A program made the position numbers and the translations under genes. 17,965 bases of DNA from JACVRX01 sp035697245 (GTDB lineage: Bacteria; Actinomycetota; Actinomycetes; Jiangellales; Jiangellaceae): NCBI GenBank assembly GCA_035697245.1, contig DASSDH010000085.1:1-17965 (forward strand). The letters are read 5' to 3'. This document shows, one piece after another, positions 1 through 6,481 of this stretch (positions within the stretch are counted from its first letter, which is position 1; every line of letters begins with the position of its first letter). The notes under the pieces are model-generated. The model did not search any database. It was not told the origin of the DNA and worked only from the letters and a program-made list of their open reading frames with translations.

Positions 1-2
1 TT

Positions 3-221
3 GCCATCGGAGGAGTCGAGGCCAGTACCGCCGATTTGGATAGCACCGCGACCGACACCCCCAGCGACGCGACCGACACCCCCAGCGACGTCCCGACCGC
101 CGTCGACGGAGGGATTGACAGCACCGAACTTGCAACCCGGGCAGCGCTTGACGATCTGCTGTCGACCGTCCTGGTCGGTGACGAGGTGGTCCTGGCTCGG
201 TGGCCGGCTGCACCGCCATGA
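3..221 (+). CDS. C-terminal end of an unidentified protein (partial at window start)
   Basis: This frame is open from the window edge to a TGA at 219-221, giving 72 residues with no start codon forced inside the window, so I read it as the tail of a gene that begins upstream. The first half is acidic and low in complexity, with a tandem ATDTPSD repeat. The second half (ELATRAALDDLLSTVLVGDE and onward) looks like ordinary folded protein with a helix and a beta strand. I do not recognise the family. A 99-codon frame overlaps it from position 1, but that one is rich in Arg and Pro and looks like a shadow. The gene lies outside the rnpB-integrated element, so it belongs either to the chromosome or to another accessory segment. 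Confidence 0.45.
   Translation, partial: AIGGVEASTADLDSTATDTPSDATDTPSDVPTAVDGGIDSTELATRAALDDLLSTVLVGDEVVLARWPAAPP
48..89 (+). repeat. perfect 21-base tandem repeat, two copies
   Basis: Positions 48-68 and 69-89 are identical. In the open frame each copy encodes ATDTPSD, so the repeat keeps the frame and lengthens an acidic linker in the partial protein. Confidence 0.85.
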
Positions 222-271
222 GTGCGGCACGTTGTCGGGCGGGCGCAGGCCGGGCGGCCAGGGTGAGGCGG

Positions 272-529
272 TCATGACACGTCCCGCGGGTGAAAGGTGA
301 GGTCGGTCTCCTCGACGTCGTTGGTCCATAGCGTGAGCAGGGCCATGCGGACCGGGTGACCTGTCTGGTCGATGTGCTCGCCGATGGCGGGCATGAGCGC
401 GTCGATGTCGGCGTGGGTTGTGGTCTGGCTGTGCGCGACGACCGTGGGTTGGCTCCAGTCGCACACCGTGCAACGGGTGCGGAGCTGGCCACCGGTTATG
501 CGGCCACGGTCAGCGGTGATCGTGGTCAT
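272..529 (-). CDS. small hypothetical protein with CxxC and several His
   Basis: An 85-residue protein begins with ATG at 529 and ends with TGA at 272. An AAGGA ribosome-binding site lies about 6 bases upstream of the ATG, which supports the start. The sequence has a CTVCDW pair of cysteines near residue 20, followed by spaced histidines (VAHSQTTTHADID, then TGHP). This could be a small metal-binding fold, but that is inference from residue spacing only. The C-terminal part, MALLTLWTNDVEE, could form a short strand and helix. I do not recognise the family. Such short Cys/His proteins are common in actinobacterial accessory regions. It is convergent with the partial protein at the window start, with a gap of about 50 bases. 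Confidence 0.6.
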   Translation of the reverse strand: MTTITADRGRITGGQLRTRCTVCDWSQPTVVAHSQTTTHADIDALMPAIGEHIDQTGHPVRMALLTLWTNDVEETDLTFHPRDVS

Positions 530-559
530 GCCAGTCCTTCTGTCTTGTGACTTTGAACA

Positions 560-583
560 TGACTAGTTGTTGCTCAATAGTCA
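560..583. promoter_or_regulatory. inverted repeat TGACTA/TAGTCA, possible operator
   Basis: TGACTA at 560-565 and TAGTCA at 578-583 are exact inverted arms around a 12-base spacer, 31 bases upstream of the ATG of the small CxxC protein. The area is locally AT-rich. Two further CGACTAG copies lie at 655-661 and 669-675. A regulator-binding site is plausible but not shown. Confidence 0.3.
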
Positions 584-983
584 CGCAGCCCCCCCGCAGA
601 TGCGGCCGTGTTCGTCGCTGTCTGCTGGCCAGGAGCAGTCAGGGCATGGCGGAGCGACTAGTGAGAGCCGACTAGAGGAGGTACCTGCTGGCATGTCAGC
701 ATCGTCAGTAATGGCCTGACCTGCGGAAACGTGCTGGCTATCTGACGAGGCGCTGACGATGGCATCGCCAGTGAACAGCGTCTCGACCTGCTGATCTGGC
801 GACGCTGACGTTGCTGACGACCCTGCTGGGTACTCCTCTGCTGGTGGTGTGACTTCCTATCCTCGGGAGCCCTTCTTGTTCGATCGAACGAGCTTCTCCA
901 CGGTCCAGCCGAGTGCCTGCAGCGACGGAGCAGCCCGGGCGAGCCGGCCGCCCATGCCCTGCGGTGTCGACGGCGCCCATGGG
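584..983. other. gene-poor stretch between the CxxC protein and the left att site
   Basis: I see no convincing gene here. Both strands carry open frames, but their translations are Arg/Pro/Ser-rich and lack good start contexts. The stretch holds two CGACTAG direct repeats (655-661, 669-675), five copies of CTGACG counting both orientations (703-819), and a perfect 12-base palindrome GTTCGATCGAAC at 878-889. A 32-codon minus-strand frame (857-955) ending in WTVEKLVRSNKKGSRG has protein-like composition but no good ribosome-binding site. It could be a remnant of a larger gene. Confidence 0.5.
703..819. repeat. clustered CTGACG hexamers
   Basis: CTGACG occurs at 742-747, 753-758, 805-810 and 814-819, and in reverse orientation at 703-708. 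The pairs are spaced 11 and 9 bases apart. They could be binding sites or iterons, or simply local low complexity. Confidence 0.3.
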
Positions 984-1012
984 GGACGAGCTGGCCTGTA
1001 AGCCGGATGCTG
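984..1012. repeat. left attachment site: degenerate copy of the rnpB 3' end
   Basis: This 29-base stretch matches 6594-6622 except at 998 (G against A) and 1009 (G against T). It contains GGACGAGCTGGCC, the sequence of the 3' strand of the RNase P P1 helix read on the plus strand. By the usual logic of such integration it is the displaced original end of rnpB. Confidence 0.75.
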
Positions 1013-1068
1013 GCCGCCGGAGCACGGTTAGGCCGTTGACCTGGGCCGCAGCGTCTCGCGCGGTCGCT

Positions 1069-1089
1069 CGGCGCACATCTGGCGCACAT
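1069..1089. repeat. integrase arm-type repeat, left
   Basis: This 21-base sequence is identical to 6482-6502. It contains two copies of GGCGCACAT at an 11-base period, about one helical turn. It starts 56 bases inside the left att copy and runs into the integrase stop codon. Position inside the element, presence at both ends and internal repetition all suit arm-type binding sites for the integrase N-terminal domain. Confidence 0.6.
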
Positions 1090-2250
1090 CACAGCACACC
1101 CGCGAACGCCCGCTCGGCCGCGTCGACCGCCCGGTCCTCGTCATCCACCCACAGATGCGCATAGACGGTGAGCGTCTCGGCGGCGTCCTTGTGGCCGAGC
1201 CGGTCGGCCACCGCGCGCGGGCTCAACCCGGCCGCGATCAGCAGCGAGGCGTGGTGGTGGCGCAGGTCGTGGCAGCCGGACCGCGGCCGCAGGTTCATCC
1301 CGTCGGCGGCGGCCCGCCATATGTGCCCGGCCCGGCGGCGGTCGATCGGCGGGCCACCGGGGACGCTGAACACGACGCCGCCATTGCCTGGCCCGTGCTC
1401 GGCTAGGTGCCGCGCGAGTAGCTCCGCGACCGACGCACCGACCGGGACGGACCTGTTCGCGGCCGGGGTCTTGACTGGCGCGAACACCGGCTCGCCCTCG
1501 TCGATGCGGCCGAGCTGGCGGTCGATCCGCAACGTCGTGACCCGCTTGGCCGGCACGGCCGTACGCAGGTGCAGCGCAGGTGCGATCCGGTCGACGGTCA
1601 GGCCGCGCAGCTCGCCGCTGCGCAGACCTGTCGCCGCGGCCACGAGGACCAGGGCCCGGTATCGGACATCGACCCGGCCGGCGATCACGCCGACCTGGTC
1701 GGTGGTCAGCGGTACGATCCGCTGCCGCTGCCGCTCCGGGAGCTTGATCGTCACACACGGGCTCGAGGACACCACGCGGTCCAGCAGCGCGGCTTTGAAC
1801 ACCGCCGACGTGTAGGCGTAGATCACCTCGACCGTGCCCGGCGCGTTCCGCTCGGCGGCCAGGCTCACCACGCGCTGGACGTCGCTGCGGCGGATCGTCG
1901 ACGTCGGCCGGTCCCCGATCACCGGGTACACCCACAACCTGAGCCGCGACTCGGCCTGCGCCGCCGTGGCCGGCCGGTGATGCAGCTGGTCGGCGCGCCA
2001 CTTCTCGGGCATAGTCGGCAAAGCTCACCTTGCCGGCCGCCGGGTCGATGTAGGTTCCGCGGCTGAGGTCCGCGCTGATGTTCGCGACCCACTGGCTCGC
2101 GTCGACCTTGCGATCGAAGGCCTTGGACCGCTGCGCGCCGTTGTCGTCGCGCCACCGGGCCACCCACCGCTTGCCCACGCCGTGGCGGGCGGTGGGGATC
2201 CTCTCGCCGGCCTTGTCGGTGCGGAACCAGCGGTCGTCGACGTCAGCCAT
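1089..2250 (-). pseudogene. tyrosine recombinase/integrase, broken by one frameshift
   Basis: The gene starts with ATG at 2250 (GGAGG 7 bases upstream) and ends with TGA at 1089. The N-terminal part (MADVDDRWFRTDKAGERIPT to KVSFADYA) is the AP2-like arm-binding region of actinobacterial integrases. Near 2007-2009 the frame slips. Removing one base from the three-C run joins FADYA to EKWRADQLHHRPATAAQAES, as the family expects, and the rest (core-binding and catalytic domains) is intact. The catalytic signature is present: TGLRSGEL with the first Arg, HDLRHHHAS with His and Arg, LGHKDAAETLTVYAHL with the second His and the Tyr nucleophile. Restored length would be about 386 residues, normal for the family. 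It presumably catalysed recombination at the rnpB 3' end. The frameshift may be real inactivation, a sequencing error or, less likely, programmed slippage. Confidence 0.85.
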
Positions 2251-2662
2251 CGTCGTCCTCCGGTACCCGCCGCCACCGCGGGAACGGCACGCCGTCCTGC
2301 AGGTAGTAGTCCTCGGGCGGCGCTTCGGACAGGTGCTTCTGCCAGTCGCCACCGGGGAGCACGACGAAACCGCGCACCCAGTCGCGGACGTCTCTAGCCG
2401 ACTCGGCCCGGGAAGGTGCGAACGGGTAGGACGACATGCCGGCGTCCGGTGCGATGAGCAGATCGACCGGCGACACGTTGAGCGCGGTCGCGAGGACGAG
2501 CAGCTCGTCCACGGACACGATCCGGCGCCGCCGGCCGTCCGGGCCGCGTCGCCCGGTCTCGATGTCGGAGATCACCGTCGCGCTCAGCGGCATGCCCAGC
2601 TCGTCGCAACGCTCGGCGAGGTCGCTCGCCTTCATGCGGCGTCGTTCGCGGACCTCTCTCAC
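2243..2662 (-). CDS. XRE-type helix-turn-helix regulator of the element
   Basis: This 139-residue protein ends in an 8-base overlap with the integrase start (ATGGCTGA), so the two are probably cotranscribed and translationally coupled. The helix-turn-helix region covers about residues 1-65, with ASDLAERCDELGMPLSATVI, SDIETGRRG and VDELLVLATALNVSPVDLL typical of the XRE-like proteins beside actinobacterial integrases. The tail (WVRGFVVLPGGDWQKH and onward) is acidic at the end. I take the GTG at 2662 as the start. However, the frame stays open upstream with residues that fit the family (TQTPSDIVAQRVREVRERR) and has no ATG, GTG or TTG there, so the native start may have been lost when the upstream DNA was rearranged. 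Likely role: controlling integrase expression or excision. Confidence 0.75.
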   Translation of the reverse strand: MREVRERRRMKASDLAERCDELGMPLSATVISDIETGRRGPDGRRRRIVSVDELLVLATALNVSPVDLLIAPDAGMSSYPFAPSRAESARDVRDWVRGFVVLPGGDWQKHLSEAPPEDYYLQDGVPFPRWRRVPEDDDG

Positions 2663-2772
2663 GCGTTGGGCGACGATGTCGCTCGGGGTCTGCGTGCGCG
2701 CGGATCCTCGAACATCAATTGTGCGCCCGGCACCAACCCCGACCGCAGCCAGTCCACCAGCAGCGGCTCGAT
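2663..2772 (-). other. rearrangement junction between regulator and transposase remnant
   Basis: Directly after the transposase stop, the same minus-strand frame reads IEPLLVDWLRSGLVPGAQLM and continues to a stop inside the regulator. This has protein-like composition but is not what follows FLRAF in IS1380-type transposases. It may be the remnant of another gene joined here by deletion. The second frame carries the apparent N-terminal extension of the regulator. Confidence 0.35.
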
Positions 2773-3096
2773 CTACCCGAACGCGCGCAGAAACGACCCC
2801 ACCGTGGACGCCGCCGCCACCCGATGCCCCAGCACCGCCTGCGTCGAGCCCGCCCGCAGGGCGTCAACGTCGTCGATGCAGTCCCCACCGGCCAACAACG
2901 AATGGATCACCGTCGGGCACTTGTCATCCGCATGCGCGCCCAGACTGCCCGGCACCGTGACATGTTCGGCCAATAGGCCGGGCAGGCCCAGATGCTGACC
3001 CAGCGACGCCGCCACCAGCAGACCCGCATCCGACACCGCGTTACCGTCATCGGCGCTGACCATCAAGCGGTCCAGGCTGTGCGATGCTGTCACCAC
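2773..3096 (-). pseudogene. truncated IS1380-type transposase (N-terminal fragment)
   Basis: A 107-residue fragment starts at GTG 3096 (or the adjacent GTG 3093), with AAGGGAG upstream, and stops at TAG 2773. Its sequence follows the N-terminus of actinobacterial IS1380-family transposases: ASHSLDRLMVSADDGNAVSD, the HLGLPGLLAEHV region, LLAGGDCIDDVDALRAGSTQ and APSTLGTFLRAF-like text, here AAASTVGSFLRAFG. Complete members are about 430-470 residues with a DDE catalytic domain; all of that is missing. The reading ends abruptly at FLRAFG, where the family normally continues with a GHVRQLD-like segment. It is therefore an inactive remnant created by deletion or recombination. Confidence 0.75.
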
Positions 3097-3218
3097 GAGG
3101 GTGCTCCCTTGCGCCGGTGAATCTTTGGTGTGGTAACCGTGATCCTCCAGCGCAGAGAGCACTCTCACGCGCTCAACACGCCCTAATCGCCGCAAACAAC
3201 GGTGGATTCAGGCTCAGG
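3097..3218 (-). mobile_element. probable upstream end of the IS1380-type remnant
   Basis: This stretch lies between the transposase start and the methyltransferase stop. GGTGGATTCAGGCTCAGG at 3201-3218 could be the outer terminal repeat of the insertion sequence, but the partner end is absent, so this cannot be confirmed within the window. Confidence 0.25.
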
Positions 3219-3858
3219 CGGACTGACCGGCGCCCTCCCCCACCGGTCTGGGCGCGGCCACCTTCGGCGCGCTCATCCGCATCATCCAGAAGCTGGACGG
3301 CACCCGGGTCACACCGGACAGCACGTCGCCGTCGACCGTGTCGAACGACTCGCGGGCCAGCGTGACGAAACCGTCCGGCTGCCGTACGTGCTCGCCCCGG
3401 TCGTTCTCCGACATCCACCGGGAGATCCGGCCCTGGCTCGGCTCGAAGCACGTGTCCACACTGATCACCCGGCCGCCGGGGGCCAGCGCCCGGGCGACGA
3501 GGTCGAGCAGTACCCGGGAATCGTCATCGGACATGTGGTGCAGCAGGCCCAACAGGAGTACCGCGTCGACCGGGGGCAGTTGCGCCAGGTGTTCCTCGCC
3601 GAAGATCTCACAGCGGAACTCAGCGCGGTCACCCCACCGCTTCCGGGCGTAGTCGATGTAGCGCGGCGCAGTGTCGAACCCGAAGTACTGCACCTTCGGC
3701 AGCCGCTCGAAGTAGTACGCGGGGCCGCAGCCGACGTCCAGTACGCAGTCGCCGTCCTTGAGCGCCAGCTCGTCCAGGCACCCGTACCGCAGCCGGTCGG
3801 CGCCCAGGCCGCGCTGGAGCGCAACGTAAATCGGTACGTGGCCCAGCAGGCCCTTCAC
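3214..3858 (-). CDS. class I SAM-dependent methyltransferase
   Basis: A 214-residue protein of the Methyltransf_11/25 type. VLDVGCGPA (about residues 39-47) is motif I, the glycine-rich SAM-binding loop. YFGFDTAPRYIDYARKR carries the acidic residue after strand 2. VDAVLLLGLLHHMSDDDSR and LAPGGRVISVDTCFEP are the later Rossmann strands. The C-terminal half (RISRWMSENDRGEHVRQPDG, TRVPSSFWMMRMS) suggests a small-molecule or lipid/sugar substrate, but the substrate is unknown. The start is uncertain. GTG 3858 lacks a good ribosome-binding site, while the frame continues upstream through GRHILTW, behind a GGAAGG with only rare start codons. It lies 155 bases after the glycosyltransferase on the same strand, so the pair may modify the same glycan or glycolipid; that is inference. 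Confidence 0.8.
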   Translation of the reverse strand: MKGLLGHVPIYVALQRGLGADRLRYGCLDELALKDGDCVLDVGCGPAYYFERLPKVQYFGFDTAPRYIDYARKRWGDRAEFRCEIFGEEHLAQLPPVDAVLLLGLLHHMSDDDSRVLLDLVARALAPGGRVISVDTCFEPSQGRISRWMSENDRGEHVRQPDGFVTLARESFDTVDGDVLSGVTRVPSSFWMMRMSAPKVAAPRPVGEGAGQSA

Positions 3859-3921
3859 CCAGGTCAGAATGTGACGGCCCTTCCTGATGGGTGTCTTGCG
3901 GGAGGCTCGGGCACTCTACCA

Positions 3922-3936
3922 CCGGCCAGGGGCCGG
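3922..3936 (-). terminator. short GC hairpin after the glycosyltransferase gene
   Basis: CCGGCC (3922-3927) and GGCCGG (3931-3936) form a 6-base stem with a 3-base loop in the gap between the glycosyltransferase stop and the methyltransferase start. There is no T run. It could attenuate readthrough, but evidence is weak. Confidence 0.25.
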
Positions 3937-4012
3937 CACCGGGGGCTGCGAAGCGGCGGCCGAACCGCCATCAGTCGGTGGCCTTCGCGTTGCCGTGCGC
4001 GTCGCGACAACC

Positions 4013-5203
4013 TCACGGCGAGGACAACCACACGGTGAGCAGGTAGGCGCCGTACCAGCCGGATATCGCCGCGAGCAGGCACAGGACCAGGATCCGGGTG
4101 GACAGCCGCGCCCTGGCAAGGGCCGCGGCGACTGGCAGCAGCAGCAGGGTGAAGGCGGGCAGGAGGTAGCGCCCCTTGCCGTAGAACGCGGGGCCGCCGG
4201 CACCGATGACGAACAGCACGGTAAGTGCGGTATAGGTCAGGATCGCCAGCGGGTAACGATCCAGGAACAGCTTGACGAGAAGCACGACCGCCACGGCGAG
4301 AAGGGCGGTGATCACGTAGAAGTTGAGACTCTGCGGCTTGGTCAGCACGTCACGGACGGCCTGCGACGTCGCCGCGCCACCGTCGAACTCGACCTGCCAG
4401 GCGGTCTTCAGCATGTAGAAGTAGCCGTCGAGCCGCCCCAACCGTTCGCCCACCCACCAGAGGTAGCCGAGGTAGCCGAGGGGGGCCAGCACCAGTGCCG
4501 CCCACGGCCGCCAGCCGTCGCGCCTGCGGACGATGGCGACCAGAGCGCATAGACCGACGGTGGCCACCACCGCGCTGGCGGTCGGCCGGCACAGGCCCGC
4601 CAGGATGGACAGCACCCCGGCCTCCAGCCAGCGCGCCCGCAGCAGCGCGTAGAGCGTCCAGGCGGCCAGCGCCGTGTAGACCGGCTCGCTGTAGGCCATG
4701 TTCTCCACGACGGCGTGCGGCAGCACGCCGTAGAGCATCGCCAGGAGCACGCCGGTGGTCCGGCCGTGCAGGTGGTTGCCGATCTCGTACATCGCCCAGG
4801 CCCCGGCGAGGGCGAACAGCCACGCCACGATAAGCCCCGCCGCGGCGGAGGAGAACGGCGTGACCGCCATCACCAGCCAGATGAGACCGGGGTAGAACGG
4901 GAAGAACGCGAGGTTGCTCGGCCGCGGTGTGCCGTCGGCCAGCCGCGGAATGACCGCGTTGTAGCCGTGGTCGGCGATCTGCTCGTACCACCCGGCGTCG
5001 AACCGGCTGCCGAGCAGGTGCCAGTAGTCACCGCCATGGACGTCGACGAACTTCCAGAGGATGAGGAGGCACACAGCCCGGACGGCGACGTAGCCCAACA
5101 ACGCCGGTGTCGGGCCGGGCAGGCGCGCCCAACCCCACCGGCGGGTCCACGGCTCGTCGGGCGCCCTGTCCACGGGCGCCTCGGTGGTGACCGGCAGCGA
5201 CAC
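4013..5203 (-). CDS. PIG-V-like integral membrane glycosyltransferase (probable mannosyltransferase)
   Basis: About 396 residues from GTG 5203 to TGA 4013. I chose this start because upstream residues in the frame are Arg/Ser-rich and lie opposite another gene; the ribosome-binding site is weak. After a short cytosolic N-terminus (TTEAPVDRAPDEPW) there are about ten hydrophobic segments. The first extracytoplasmic loop has RFDAGWYEQIADHGYN and FFPFYPGL, the conserved Asp-containing loop seen in the PIG-V / Mannosyl_trans2 family of polyprenyl-phosphate-sugar-dependent (GT-C fold) enzymes. NMAYSEPVYTALAAW and GLCRPTASAVV also fit that family. It would add a sugar, probably from polyprenyl-phosphomannose, to a lipid or surface acceptor on the outer face of the membrane. 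The acceptor is unknown. It is unusual cargo for so small an integrated element. Confidence 0.75.
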   Translation of the reverse strand: MSLPVTTEAPVDRAPDEPWTRRWGWARLPGPTPALLGYVAVRAVCLLILWKFVDVHGGDYWHLLGSRFDAGWYEQIADHGYNAVIPRLADGTPRPSNLAFFPFYPGLIWLVMAVTPFSSAAAGLIVAWLFALAGAWAMYEIGNHLHGRTTGVLLAMLYGVLPHAVVENMAYSEPVYTALAAWTLYALLRARWLEAGVLSILAGLCRPTASAVVATVGLCALVAIVRRRDGWRPWAALVLAPLGYLGYLWWVGERLGRLDGYFYMLKTAWQVEFDGGAATSQAVRDVLTKPQSLNFYVITALLAVAVVLLVKLFLDRYPLAILTYTALTVLFVIGAGGPAFYGKGRYLLPAFTLLLLPVAAALARARLSTRILVLCLLAAISGWYGAYLLTVWLSSP

Positions 5204-5300
5204 GAGCCGTACCGTAGCCCACCCACAGGCACGGCGCGGATCGCGGTGGTTGCGCCGGCGGAACCGGGCGCGCGGGCGCCCGGTACAGACGGCAGGCGCG

Positions 5301-5815
5301 GTGCTCGAGCTCATCGGCCTGATCTGCGCCGCGTCCGGCTTCCGACAGACCCGGCATGAGTACGCACGCGACGAGCGGTTCCTCGAGCCGATGCTGCGCC
5401 CGGTCACGTCACGGGCGCGGGCCGTGCAGAACCGGCTCCGGAAGCTGCTACGCCGGCCGGGCAAGCCTCAGCTCGTGCAAGCCGGCGCGGCCGCCGCGAT
5501 CGGCATCGCCGGGTCTGTCACGGCACGGGTCGGCTGGGGACCACCACCCGATCCGGCTACCGACCTCGCCGCGTACGCCGCCGTGGTGACGCAACGGATC
5601 AACGAGCTGCACCAGAAGGTGCAGCGGCAACGTGATGACCTCGCGGCCGAAGACGGAGGCACGACGACGCACAGGCTGCGCTCACGGGCGAGATTGACCA
5701 GGTGCGTGCGTTGTCCCGTCAGGTGGCCGTGGGCGGGTTGCGGCTCCAGGCGGTCGGCTGGGCGTTCCTGTTCGTCGGGCTCATCCTTAGTGCGGTCGGC
5801 AACGCGGTCGGCTGA
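5301..5815 (+). pseudogene. small membrane protein of unknown function, frameshifted
   Basis: The N-terminal frame, from about GTG 5301, reads VLELIGLICAASGFRQTRHE and continues through a basic region and a helical, coiled-coil-like stretch (VVTQRINELHQKVQRQRDD). Between about 5640 and 5690 the protein-like signal moves to another frame: AALTGEIDQVRALSRQVAVG, then a hydrophobic segment LQAVGWAFLFVGLILSAVGN, ending at TGA 5813-5815. The original frame stays open but becomes Arg/Ser/Cys-rich, typical of out-of-frame text. I therefore infer one original gene of about 170 residues with an N-terminal hydrophobic segment, a coiled coil and a C-terminal transmembrane helix. The start is uncertain. 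It is divergent from the glycosyltransferase. The family is not recognised. Confidence 0.55.
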
Positions 5816-5862
5816 AAGGTCGGCGACCGAGCCGCCGCTGTGCGGCCCGTAGACGCGACGAA

Positions 5863-5896
5863 CCACCCCGGGCAAGGGGGAATGACACCGGGGTGG
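5863..5896. terminator. bidirectional stem-loop between convergent genes
   Basis: CCACCCCGG (5863-5871) and CCGGGGTGG (5888-5896) form a perfect 9-base stem with a 16-base loop. It sits in the gap between the plus-strand membrane gene and the minus-strand 139-residue gene, where a shared terminator is expected. There is no T run, which is common in high-GC actinomycetes. Confidence 0.6.
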
Positions 5897-5957
5897 CTCG
5901 GTTCGGCCGTCAGCGGACCACGGTGCTGTTCCGGGCCGCTCTGACGGCTCCGGCGGG

Positions 5958-6377
5958 TCAGCCCTCCGCGTGGCCACGTTCGTAGGCGCCGGCGATCGCG
6001 CGGCTAACCATGCCGGCCAGCCGAGACGCGCGGTCGGCGCCCAACCAGGTAGCCAGGGCACCGAGCATGCCGCGGTCGTCGCCCTGCGGTTGCAGCGACC
6101 GGGCTAGCCGGCGGTGCGCCTGCGTGAGTTCGGCGAGCTGGGCCGGGTCGGGGACGCCGAGCGTGGTCGCGGTCTCGGCCATGTGCTCGGCGAGCACCAG
6201 GTTGGCGAGTACCCGGCCGATCCGCCTTTCGATGAGTTCGGCGAGCGTGGCCGCGGTGTCGCCGGGCAGGTCCTGCGCGATGACGACGGCCAGGCCGACG
6301 TTGTGGTCGGTTTGCGGGTCGAGTGCGGCGAGCAACCGCTCTGTCGGGGTGGGGGCTCGGTCGGTAGGTTCGGACAT
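5958..6377 (-). CDS. hypothetical 139-residue helical protein
   Basis: Starts at ATG 6377 with GAAGGGA about 9 bases upstream and ends at TGA 5958. The protein is soluble, acidic at the N-terminus (MSEPTDRAPTPTERLLAALD) and almost entirely helix-forming, for example AATLAELIERRIGRVLANLV and AQLAELTQAHRRLARSL. It has no cysteines, no signal peptide and no recognisable enzyme motif. I do not recognise the family. It is the element gene nearest the rnpB end, on the same strand as the integrase, with the putative arm sites and tandem repeats just upstream. A role in excision or element maintenance is possible, but nothing in the sequence proves it. Confidence 0.6.
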   Translation of the reverse strand: MSEPTDRAPTPTERLLAALDPQTDHNVGLAVVIAQDLPGDTAATLAELIERRIGRVLANLVLAEHMAETATTLGVPDPAQLAELTQAHRRLARSLQPQGDDRGMLGALATWLGADRASRLAGMVSRAIAGAYERGHAEG

Positions 6378-6419
6378 TGGGTTGGTCCCTTCGGGCTGAG
6401 AGGTCTAGGGATCGGCCAA

Positions 6420-6455
6420 GGGACCGCTGTCGAGGTGATGCTCGGCGGCGGTCCC
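6420..6455. promoter_or_regulatory. 8-base inverted repeat upstream of the 139-residue gene
   Basis: GGGACCGC (6420-6427) and GCGGTCCC (6448-6455) are exact inverted arms with a 20-base spacer. They lie between the gene start and the right arm-type repeat. This could be an operator, a terminator of readthrough from rnpB, or part of the att region. Confidence 0.3.
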
Positions 6456-6481
6456 GCCCGTGCGGCGGTCCGCGGGCGTTG

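Noticed and set aside
693..719. A GAGGAGG followed by ATG with an 8-residue open frame, resembling a leader peptide.
   Set aside because: The spacing is long, no downstream gene on that strand follows, and so short a frame is expected by chance.
703..819. A CRISPR-like array in the CTGACG cluster.
   Set aside because: The repeated unit is only six bases and spacings are irregular (5 to 50 bases); no cas gene is present.
658..1092. Minus-strand open frames of 144 and 112 codons at the left att site.
   Set aside because: Composition is dominated by Arg, Ser, Gln and Pro, there is no credible start site, and the frames run through the att copy and the integrase stop region.
3202..4038. A 278-codon plus-strand frame opposite the methyltransferase.
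   Set aside because: It is the complement of a clear methyltransferase; its translation lacks any recognisable domain.
5184..5852. The plus-strand 222-codon frame as one unbroken protein.
   Set aside because: Its last 60 residues are Arg/Ser/Cys-rich while another frame encodes a clean transmembrane helix, so a frameshift explains the data better.
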